Position numbers and translations under genes: made by a program. Positions 12,101-24,100 of a DNA stretch of 64,000 nt are shown in pieces. Position 1 is the first letter of the stretch. Each line of letters starts with the position of its first letter. The stretch covers positions 13,838,537-13,902,536 of the forward strand of contig NC_049982.1 of NCBI RefSeq assembly GCF_000003815.2, in the 5' to 3' direction. The DNA comes from Branchiostoma floridae (taxonomy: Eukaryota; Chordata; Leptocardii; Amphioxiformes; Branchiostomatidae). The notes below the pieces were generated by a model. That model saw only the letters and a list, made by a program, of their open reading frames with translations. It made no database searches and was not told where the DNA came from.

Positions 12101-15100
12101 TGAAGACTGCCCAGTAAGAATGTTAATGCAAAATAGTATTAATTTACAATAGTGCCTTTTTCTTGAAAATGTACATTTATTTGATATTAAGGTAGTTTGA
12201 GAATCATATACATCGTACGTTTAGCATCTATCAGTATTACATTTTCTAAACCACTTTAAAAGTTCAAACCAAATAATGCTTAGAGTTTTCACAGTTAGAT
12301 GTTCTTACCTTAACTGGCTTACAACCTCCATATACATAAATATGGCTTGAGCTTCCTGAGAGACTTTTGGCTTTAACTAGATGAGTCCCACTGTCCTTGC
12401 AGACCTGTCCAGGGATGTGTGAGCGGCTGCGTGTCTGTGGAGACTGCATAGCAAGGGAATCGCCAGACTGCAGTGCTGAGTGTGGGGATACAAAAATCAC
12501 TACTGTTGATGAACTCAGTGATGGTATGTTTCAATAGATAATCACGATTTCAAAGCATCGTCAGATTTTGTAAAGACTGCCATGTGAACAAAAAGACATT
12601 CATGACTCACTTTGGGTTTGGTAGTAGGCTTAACTGTTGATAAAAAAATGTATTAAGACTGAGTTTTGATTGCAGTGTACATGATCAGGGAGAAAACGGA
12701 TATCTGGTTCAGTCTGGAGCCTTTATCTTTCAGATGTTAACTTTTTTTTCAGACTTTGAATGTTTTGAACCATCTTTTGATAAAGAGTCATCTTGGTGAG
12801 GGGCTAGGTATTGTGTTATAGCAGTAGCATGAAAACCTCTTGACAAATGATTTTATATCATGTATGAAAAGGACAACATCCTTGTTACCTTTCACTAGAA
12901 GGTTATTTTTTGGTTGCCTCTTGTCTATTTTGGATGTTTTCTGATGTCATAACTTCTGATATTTGCTAACGTTAGTTGGGTAGGGGTCGGAAAAGCTCTA
13001 CTTTAGATTATGATACACAACAACGACAGTCTGCCGTGTGTGATGTAGAATGTTGCCAAGTGAGTGAAGCTAGCTAATACGGGCACTGTCACTACAGGTT
13101 TTTCTGATGGCGTAGAGTGGAAACTCTGCAGGTTCAAGTACTTTGGAAATGACAGACTGGATAGGTTGTTTGTGTTTGCCTACGGCTATGAGGGAAACCA
13201 AGTGGTACTGCAATACAGTAAGTGGAATTTCTTTGTGTACACAACAAATGAGATATTGCTGAATTTCAACATGCAATATGATCTGCTTCACCAGTACATG
13301 GTGTCATCTTAGTAAAGTCAAAGCTATACAGTTGGTCTTCACACAGATTCGCATATTAGGTATTGCTTATCATTTCAGTCGTGTGCTTCTTATGACTGGA
13401 TTTCTTGTAAACGCTCTTTCAAATTAGTACTTAGTATTTTTTCCTGTAAATTCAAGGCTCCAGGTCTTTAAGTCCACCACAAATCCCAGGAGCCCCAGGG
13501 TCCCTACAGCTGCGATCTGTGTCCAACACCATCCTCTTGACATGGACAGCTCCGTCAGTACCTGAAACAGAGGTGGATGGGTACCAGATCGGGTATGGAC
13601 GGGGCACTCCTGATGAGCAGTTTGTACGAGTTGGTGGGGATCTCAGGACTTTTGTCTTAAAGGATCTTGGTAAGGCAGAGTTTTTCACTGTTGTTGTCAA
13701 ACCACACCTATTTGATATGTTGGCACTGGGATTAGAAAATCTATCCTGAACTAAAAATCAAAGTTACATAAAATCAGTTCAAAGAGAATATCTGCACTTT
13801 GGTCCAAGTGAACATACTGAGTCAATTTGCTATAATGAATCTGTTTGTTAAAAACTTTCAAAAGCAAAGAAACAGATTGATCCATGTCCTCTGAAACAGA
13901 AATGTCCTTCTTCTCTTTCATTCCAAATGATTTTATTCCCTTTTCATGAAAAAAATTAGACATAATTATTGGAATCATTTTTTTGCAGAACCAGACACAG
14001 AGTACATCATAAGTCTTAGAGCACTCAACAGATTGGGACAAGGAAGACCTATCTATGAAGTCACCAACACTCTGCCTATAGGTGGGAACATTTTGTGTCT
14101 TAGTTAAGTTTAGTTGGTAAGACTATATGGACATTTGTGAGTACAGTCTTACATTTCAATCTATAAAAGTTCAGTCATATTTCCCCCCTCTGCAGCTACT
14201 TTGATTTGTCTGGATAGTAGATTTGATACATGAAAAATGCTTCTGGTGCAAAAGGTTTGAACCACCATTTAAGCTGCATCTTTAGATACTGCCACTGTCC
14301 AATTTTTACATATAGTCCACAAAGTAGACAATTTATCAACATTGTTATTTAATATAATTCTCCTGTGGCATTTCCTCATACAGCTCCCCCTGATACAACT
14401 GGTCCACTCCTGCCCCCCGTTGGGCTGAAGACACAAGTCTTGGGACCCAACACAATTCTGGTGTCCTGGACAGACCCCGACTTGATTGAAAATCAGCTTG
14501 TGGAGAACAGATACTACACAGTAAGGTTCGTCAATAGAAGACCATAAAGGTCATGTTCTTCGTGTGGAAGTGTGTGCTGTGTACATTTGATGTTTTGTCA
14601 CATTATCAAATATTCAAACATGCAGCAAAATCATTTTCGTAGCATTAGTTCGATTACTTTGATATGTGACCCAAGTCTCACTTGAACAGTCTTTACAGTT
14701 GACAACAAACAGCAACATCCAACAGGGTGTCCCTAACCAAAGCTAGGTACTCATTCACCCGAATCTAGTGAGGAAATAAGGTGATAACTGCCTTTCCCAA
14801 GGGCAAAAATTGGGGTCTGCTGGGAATTTAAATCCAGAATGTTAAGATTTGAGATCAACAACCTTAACCACAATACAAACAGCACCTTGAAATCTTGCAG
14901 GTGGATGGCTGTTGGCTCCCCTGATAGGAAGACGTCTTACATCAACACCAACAATCTGGAGTACAGTGTAACAAATCTAAGGCAGTTCACTAAGTACGAG
15001 TTTTCGGTCAAAATTATGGAGGGCAAACGCCAGAGTCCATACAGCATTACAGTAGTCAACAGTACCTCACAACAGGGTGGTGAGTGGAATCTTATTTTAG

Positions 15101-18100
15101 TTGTCAGTCTAAAGGCAAGCATTTTCTAAAACATTTTGGGGAGTAAGAAGCTCAAATATTCAGTATTGCTTTGTCTAAGGAAGTTATAAGATTGATTTTC
15201 CATTGGTTGACCATTTGTGTAACACTGTGGAAACTTTCAGTTCTGAACATATATTGGACAATTCCTCCAGGCCCAACATCTGCAGAACAGGCACCAGGCA
15301 GTCCTGCATCTCTACGTCTGCAGCCTGGGCCCAACTCTATCAGACTGGTGTGGACACCCCCAGCCGGCCCTGCGACTCAGCTGCAGGGATACATGATTGG
15401 ATACGGGCGGGAAGTTCCCGATGTGGAGAAAGTACAAGTCGGTCCATATGTTACAACATATGTCTTAAGAAACCTTGGTAAGTTGCTATGTTCCAATATT
15501 AATGCTTATAGGTCACAAAATGCATCATGTCATCGGAGAAGGAGTTTGTGTGATAGAGTTGGAGGCAAAAATCCATAGTGACTACGTCCTACAGATACAT
15601 TGGGTGACTGTGTTTTGCAAATAGTAATTGTACAAAAAGTAATATGTGAGGTTCCCTAAAAGTGGAATTATTTTCAAATAGATGATTTGGAAAGCTCAAG
15701 AGATTTGTTTGACAAGTTAGGACACATTTTGATGGAGATTTTGTATCCTAAATGGACTTTTATTGAATATCAAACATTTCTGGCTACAGGAATAGTGATG
15801 AAATTTACGAATGTGTAATGAATAATTGTTGACATAACCCTGTTACAGAGCCAGACACTCAGTACGTTGTGAGTCTTCTTGCATTCAACAGCATTGGAGA
15901 TGGAGCACCTGTCTATGAAACAGCCAGCACACCGCCAACAGGTACCGATGAGTATGTTTGTGTGTAAAATGAAGACTCCTAATCCATATCATGTAAACAT
16001 ACTTTTGTGACATATCCAGTATCTACATGTTTCTCTGTTGTACTGTAATATTTGCGCTACATGTCATTTAGACGATTGACATAAATAACATGTTACATTG
16101 CAGCACCATTGTCAGGCCTCAGGTTAACAATATTTTTGTTTAAGATAGATTCAATACCTCTGCTAGGACTATTAGCTATCACAGTAACAACTAACATAGA
16201 AATAGCTGCTCTATTGTTCCATTACTTTGTACACTCCATGATGTTTTACGGTTCCCCAGCAGCCCCTGACCAAACTGGTCTGTTGATGTCTCCTGTTGGA
16301 GTGAAAGCCCAGGTCTTGGGGCCCAACTCCATCCTGGTCTCCTGGACAGACCCTGCTGTCAGGGACAGTCAGACCCCAATGGGTCATGTTTACACAATAA
16401 GGTTAGTGGAGTGTATCAATGCCTCTAAGATGATATTCTTAAAGCAGGAAAGTTTTAAAAACCTCAGGCTTGTCCTTTGATTTCCTGATTTTGGTTCAGT
16501 AAGAATCAAGTCAACTCCACATTTATTAAACCCAATGTAAAGAGGCAGTTCAATCAGTATTCACTTTCTTGTTTCTTGAATACTGTACATTACAGCTTTC
16601 ATAGTAGGTTTCCTTCTTTTTTTAGATGGATGCCCTTTGGTGCTCCTGATAGGAAGACTTTCTATCTGAACTCCACCAGTATGGAGAGTCTTATTGCTGG
16701 TCTCAAACCCTACACCCAGTATGAATTTTCAGTGAAAGTTGTGGCTGGCAGAAGACAAAGTCCATACAGTCTCTCAGTAGTCAACAGGACTGCACAGGCA
16801 GGTAAGTAACCCGTTTTATAGTATCATGGCTTTTGTTTTACTTACATTTTGGCTATTGACTTGTTTTTGTTGAACAGCAAAATGATGAACGGTAGGGTGA
16901 AGAAGATGAAAAAAACACTGAAAGAAATGGGCAGGTTTAAGTGAGCACAGTTGTATCTTTCTGTTGTATCACCATGCCAGCCTACATTGCACTCTCTGTT
17001 CTGAAGCAGGATTGATACGTAATGGCATTGCATTATCAGGCATTGTGACCATGAAAGATTCCAATTGACTTTGACAAAGACGTTTTCTAAACTAGTCAGG
17101 ATTTTCTCTATGACGGTCTTTATCACAATAGTTTGCTGGAACATTGCTACTTAACTTACTTGTGTCATGGCTCTATTTCACAGTCCCAGGCACGGCACCC
17201 CAGAATGTCACAGTGCAAGGGATGGAGGAAAATCCAACTCAGGTCATCTTGACCTGGCTCCCCCCTACAGAGCCCAATGGCATGATTACAGGTAAGGTAT
17301 CTGTAAACCAACAACCAGATGGAAAGTGTGCCTGGGCGCACTTCATGTCAACATTCATGGTGTCACTGTTTGATCTTCCACCTAACCATGCATCCATTTC
17401 AGTGGAGTTCATTGGCTTTTATATCAAGATAAAATGCGGTTACATTTTAGGCAACTGGTAGAGGATATAGACATAATATAGACACAGTCTCAATTTGCAG
17501 TAATCTTCAAATAGGGACATTTTACAATGTATTACAATGTAACTTTTCTTTAAACAGAAATGCATCTGCATAGAGCTTTTTTTTTATATGTTGGATTCTC
17601 TCCTGAAAAGTGAACAAATCATCTGCAAAGTTTTGTTTGGCACCAGGAGATTATTCAGAAAACCATAACTTATTTTATCATGATTTGCCATTTTCAGGTT
17701 ACTTTGTCCTGTACACCACTGATCCGAGAAAAGATGTGAGAGACTGGGCAGCACAGGCAGCCTTGGATGTCAACAGTCTTGAGTTCAAGATTACTGGCTT
17801 GGAGCCTGGAACTAGATACTACTTCATTGTTCAGGCCAGAAATGCTGTAGGATACTCCCCCAGATCACCAACCGTGGTATTCCAGACAATAGATGGTGTT
17901 TATTATGCTCTTTTTTTATTTTATTTGGTTAGTTTAATATTTTGACATTCTGAAATCTAAACCATGTTCATTGAATTACGTTACTGTGTAAATGTGTATA
18001 TGGAGCCAATTGTTCTGAACTTGTTAGAAAACACTGCCTCTATAATTGGCAGCTACTCTGTGTTCTTTGTGTAATCTGATTGAAATCTCCAATTCACTTG

Positions 18101-21100
18101 ATTAATTACAGCAGTAAATGCATACTTTATGACATGTTTCTTTTGATGGTGACACATATTTTTGGTGTCCATATCCTACCCTCATTTAGAGACCACTTAA
18201 AGAAAGTGCTTTCAATCTTGTTAGTACTCCTTAGCCTTTCTAACTAAACTTGGTTTAGATCCCAAAGTAAGAACATGAACTATGGTATATTCTGCCAACT
18301 TTGTTCACAGATGAGAAGTGGGCTGAAGAGGCTTCCTGCCGTCAGACAGAGTCCAGCCCGCCGTGCTCGGGCCATGGTGACTGTGTGGCTGGCTTCTGCC
18401 AGTGCCATACCCATGACGACCACCCTGACTCCAGGTACTATGGGAAGTACTGTGAGTGTAACAATCTGGGCTGCCCTTACAGTCGTGGGCTGAGGTGTGG
18501 GGGTAAGTAAACTGCATATTTGTTACTACAAAATCATCTGTATATCGACAATATCAACCATATTCCATCTGACCCAATTTCATTCCCTAGTATATGGTGC
18601 ACTTTTGTTTCCCACATTTTGTGTAATTAGCCCTTTGCTTTTAATTATTCTAATTTTGCAACTGAATAATCCACCAGAAGTCTAGTAAAAGCAAGCAAGA
18701 TTTTACTTGTGTTTAGATGTGTGTGTTTTCCATTGGCCAGGTCATGGCTACTGTGACTGTCAGTTGGAACAGGGAGGGAACAGTACCTGTGTTTGTGAGG
18801 CTGGATGGACTGGTCCTGACTGTGACTGTTCAACAGATCCAGATCCTTGTCGTACCGACAGTGGGGTATGTTAACTGGCACAACACCCATTGGAAATTTC
18901 ATTCCATTTACCACCTCAGTGAGTTCAGCACCATGGACAGTATTGGTCCAGTCTACATCTGTACAATAGAAAGTATCAGATTCTGTGTTTCATTGTGTGC
19001 ACATAGAATTACAATATTTATCTTTTTAACATCTGCAGTTTTTTTAATGTATAAAGCTGAAACTTGCAGTAGCAGCCTAACTTAATGTAGCCAAGCCCAG
19101 TTCATTATGATTAAGTTGATAGTCCCTCTTCATCAGCAACATTTTACTTTAAACTATATTCTCCAAGCTCTCACAGTTTGCCTGTTGTCTAAATAATATT
19201 GTGGATGAAATTCTGGTTCTGGTAACTGATTTTTTTCATGTTACAGGTTTTATGTAACAACAATGGTGCATGTATATGTGGAGAATGTCAGTGTGAGGAG
19301 CCATACACAGGACCTACTTGTGAAGACTGCCCGGTAATTTCTTAACATACCTATTCATTTGCCATCAGGACAGATATGACAAACCGAAAGACATCACAAA
19401 AAACAAAAGACAAACATTTCGTAGGAGCTGATAGGTTGTTTGAAAAGCTGTGAAAAAGATGTGAAGCTGCTACATGTATTTATTTAACTTTTATCTCGGC
19501 CAATGTTGTAGTTGTGACATGTTCGTTTTAATCTTGTTCATTGAAATTTTCCATTCCAAGGCAATTAAACATAGAGTTTGTAGTTACCCCGATGATGAAG
19601 ATGTGAAATATTGACCCATTGTGTTTTCTTGTGGTGCGTAGACATGTGCAGGCAGCTGTACCCAGCTGCGCAGCTGTGCAGAGTGTGTGGCAAACAACCG
19701 TGTGGACTGTGACACCGACTGTGGCAGCACCACAACCTCTTTCATGGACGAGCTTCCCCAGGGACCACTTCCTGCAGGTTAGTACCACATACAGCCGATG
19801 AGAAAGGCAGATGAATATTGTATTACAGCAAAGAGATCTTCTCTTTTTGTTGATTTTCATTTCTTTATATGATAGTGTTTACATAACAGCAATGGCCAGA
19901 TCTAGTGACTCTGTTGTAAGTCACAGATTGTGAGATTGATTCCCAGCCTACCTGTTATTGTTAGACTGTTCTACACTGTTTTAGAATGTTTTGTTTATTG
20001 AGCAATTGATATCAAATGTTTTTATTCAATGAGCGTGTATATGTGTAAATGCATACTTTTTCTCCTACAGGAAAATGGAAATTGTGTGAATTTGTGGATC
20101 CAGAAAAGAACCTTCCTTTTGTCTTCTCATATGATCCCGACTCTGATAACATTGTCTTACACTTCAGACAAGGTAAGTTTAGGTCAACATTCAGACCTGA
20201 CTATGTTGTACTGATGATATTACATGTCATGGTCCACACCATTTGTAAGAAATAACAGTATTACATTTAATCACATTACATGGAAAGTCAGCACTTTGAA
20301 AAGCAAGCAGTAATATGGTATTATTACTATTACTTGACAAGTAATAAACAAAAGTTTAGACTTAGTCATTGCCATAATGATATGCGTATAAATTACCTGT
20401 ACAGGCCTAAGTTACATTTTTTTAAATTGACTGCTGTTATTTTTCACAGTCGAGGTCATGCCTAGTTCCACCACACCAGAGCCAGTCAGCACCAGCACAG
20501 AGCCTTACCAGCAGACTACAACAGTGCCAGAACCCGATGGAACCGTGTCACCTGCCACCAGGACCCGTCCACGATCCACCCCCCGGCCGTCCCGGATCTC
20601 CCGCCTGCTGCCCTGCTGTGTCCTGTCAGCTAACGAGGAGTGCCAGGACAAGTGTGGCCGAGTCCTGCTCACCGCCACCAACAACCAGCAGGTCCTGAGA
20701 AACCTCATCTCTGCGTGTGGCATCCCCAGTGTCACCGACCCGCTGTGGAGCTGTTTCTTACGAGCCAGCTCTACCGCCGGGGAGGTGGAGCCGCCACCCA
20801 CACCACAGCCTTTACCAGGTACCAACTGAGTTATCAAGCTGCCTGTTTACTTCTTACCAAAAAAATTATGTATGATATTTTTCTCTGACAGTAGCCGTCC
20901 AAGCACACAATTCCGTTTGATTTGATTTTTAGGACATTGTAAACTCACCACACTGATATTTCTGCATGTTAATTCCCCAGTCATCACATTTTAAGGGTTA
21001 CATGAATGACTTTCCCAACTAACATTGCATCTCTGCTTGACAGCATTGGTTTTGACTTTGAACAAATAAAAACATAGCTGCTTTTATTAACAGAGAGAAC

Positions 21101-24100
21101 AGCAACAACTGGAAGATTGTATCCTGCCCCTAGCAGTACCACAAAGACTACAACAAGTACAAGATTTTTCTTTCATTTCATTGATGTATCAATCCACTTT
21201 ATGCTATTTGATATATTTGCTGGCTTGTTAATAATGTGATTGAAGGAGAAGCTCTGGTTTATTTTCTATTCCACACAATTAAGATAGCTTTGGTATTGAT
21301 AGATATTATACAGTATCACCTACCAGCTATTTGTATAAAATCATGTTGTTCACATACTTAATGTTATAATAAGGCAGTTCCATGTTCTTTACTCGGTTAT
21401 GAGAACTTTATAATTTACTTGCATATTACAGTTAGAGAGGAGGATGCAGACACAACAGTTCCTCCCACAACAACAGTCCTTCCTACTTCAACAACAGCAC
21501 CAACAACAATGGCACCAACAACAGTTCTTACAACAACAGGTGAAAGAACAATATACAATCAGATTAAGACATTGGTTTACACCATGAACATTTAAAACAG
21601 CTGTTGAAAAATCTTATCAGAAACCCTTTGTCAATGAGCAAGCAAGGAGTCGCAAAATCTCAAACCGGTTTCCATTCACTCCATTGTTAGTGAAATCAGA
21701 TTTCTGCATAGCATATTATCAGCAAAATTTGTCTGAATGTATGAAAATATATCAAACATTGCTGATCATCCATGCATTCACTGAAAATGTTTGCTAAAAA
21801 TCAGCATACAAGGTAGCAATGAGCCAATCACTCAGCCTATACTAAATTTTACATGTGCCCATTGTGACTCACATCTAGTGCATAACATGCCTTTTATTTG
21901 TTTGACAGAAGCAAAGGTACCAGAGACAAACTGTGAAGATGAAATTTGTCCAGTTACATGGTGTTCCTACCCCTACAGGCCTCCAGGAACATGCTGTCCC
22001 ATATGTGAAGGTACATTAATTTTTGTATATCTTTTACCATCATTTTATGTTCTTTGGGTCATTATGACATAATGGTACAAAATGCACGAAGAATGCTATT
22101 CATTAGTTCTAAGTAGTAGGACATGGACATTTTTCGTTGGCAACGTTGATATTCAATATCAACGTTGCCATATGAGAAACAAACAAGTTTGAAGACTCGA
22201 TAGTAGGTACAGTTTTAATTGTAGTTTCAATACTCTCCAATGCTTTGTAGGGGAAAGGCCTGAAAAGACAAGGCTACTATGGATAATACCTAGCTCATAT
22301 CTTATTTATTTCAACTTCCTCATTTTTGTAAACAAAAATGACTTGGACAGAAGTAACAGGCATATTATAAATCCTTTTCCTCGCTTCTGTCCAAGATAAA
22401 ATGAAATTACATAAACAAATCAACGTTGATAATATATCTGTTATGAATAAGTACTTCATTCCTCTTGAAATTTGTTCTTACAGATTGTGACTATGAAGGC
22501 AGGTTTGTCGATAACGGGGATATCTTTGTCCTGGAGAATGATGTCTGCACTATCTGTTTATGCGCAGTAAGTAAGCTATTTGTACTGTATGCTGGCATTC
22601 AAAGTATACAGAAATCTATGAAAGAATCTGTCTGCAAGAAAGTTTCTTTGCACACTTATAAGTGACCCATGACATAGGATAATGAATCATAAATTATGCG
22701 TGTCACCTGTTACATACAAGTATGTATGAATGAATATACACAAGGTGAGATCTTTTATATGATATTATGCATAAGGATAAGTCCAAAAGACAAATAGTCA
22801 TCAAGCAACACTGTCACATGGCTTGAATAAGAAGGGGCCAACTTGATAATGTTTTCACCTGCACCCCTTTTATATTTCACTACTGATACATGTTCCTCTC
22901 TAATGCAGCTTGGTTGGGTTGACTGCAGTCCTGCCTTCTGTCAAGAGTTGTCCTGTAATAAAACTATAGTGCCCCCTGGAAAGTGCTGTCCTGTTTGTGA
23001 AGGTAACAATTTACAGACGATTGGGAAAAAAAGCACAGAAAGAGCAAGTTTAAACAAAAATTAAGTTAAGAGTGTTGCTTTAGTGGAATGCACCTCACCT
23101 AGTATACAATAACTGTTGCTTCTGTAATGATAGCTTAGGAATAGTGATCCCTGGGAACAATTACTGCTAGATTGTAGGAATAATCATATAAACCTCTAGC
23201 AATTGAAAATGTGTCATTGCCATATCTTGACCTGTTCATTTTACACTTCAATGCCTGTCTTGAATGCAGTTTGAAATCTTCCAACTTTGTCAACCTTTCA
23301 GATGACTACATTCTACTGGGAGGACTGCCTGACTACTCACCAACATCAGGTCAGTATCATAATCGTTATGATAACATTTATGTATGATAAGTTTAAAGAA
23401 TGTATTTCTAAGGAAGAGAAAAACTTGAGAACTCCCCTAACACAAGCCTTAAGGTAATTTTATCGCAAATTCAGCTGAGTTTCCAAAAGCTGGAAATGTT
23501 AAACCTTTTTCTATTCAAAAGAGGTTGACATCTATGGGGAGGAGTTTGACAACTGCCGTCCCATCTACGGCCCGATCTGCTCGGGCCACGGAACATGTGT
23601 CAACGGGGCATGTCAGTGTGAGTCTTTCCCAGAAGAACCCGAGAAGTTGTACTACGGGCCACACTGTGAGTGCAACAACTTTGACTGTAAAAGCCATGAG
23701 GGGCAGATATGTGGCGGTGAGTACCTTAGTAACTCATATCTCAGGAGAGATTATCCAACAAAGCAAACAACTCTTTGCTTAAAGATTCCTTTTTATCAAA
23801 TCTCCTACCACCTGAACCTGTGTGTATTTGTGTTCTACCTGTTATCAAAATATAGCTGCATAAGAGTTACATAATGCTGTACATGAACAGTAACAAAACG
23901 ATCAGAATTTTGGGCAAACATTGTACTTTCAGGCCATGGCCAGTGTGAGTGCAGCTCCTGCCTGTGTGACGTGGGGTGGGAGGGGTCAGCCTGCAACTGT
24001 TCTGTAGGGGTGGAGAACTGTACTGCACTGAACGGGGTAGGTAGACTTTCTTGTATGGAGATAAAATCATTGTTACAGTCTCTGCTTCTAGGCTGACAAT

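Larger units (their letters stand above)
10255..13217 (+). other. Gene A exons 24-29: first I-EGF/beta-tail module
   Basis: Exons 10255-10328, 11201-11424, 11681-11784, 12027-12113, 12403-12523 and 13098-13217. Cysteine-rich integrin EGF repeats are recognisable by CSGHG, CSGRGDC, CECDNFSCDYY, GHGRCECGQCVC and CNDRGTCSCGVCQC. A segment TCPGMCERLRVCGDC and a beta-tail-like sandwich follow, as in the stalk of integrin beta chains. In ordinary integrin beta a transmembrane helix would come next; here the frame continues straight into FN3 domains. CSGRGDC contains an RGD tripeptide in an EGF loop (translated from bases near 11284-11297); whether it is exposed is unknown. Confidence 0.8.

Noticed and set aside
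16263-16401. Alternative acceptor three bases downstream for this FN3 exon
   Set aside because: Both AGs are possible, but starting at 16260 gives 142 nt, equal to the duplicated exon 14384-14525, so that was chosen; NAGNAG use remains possible.
20505-20837. 110-codon minus-strand frame
   Set aside because: It is the antisense shadow of the large gene A exon 20450-20818.
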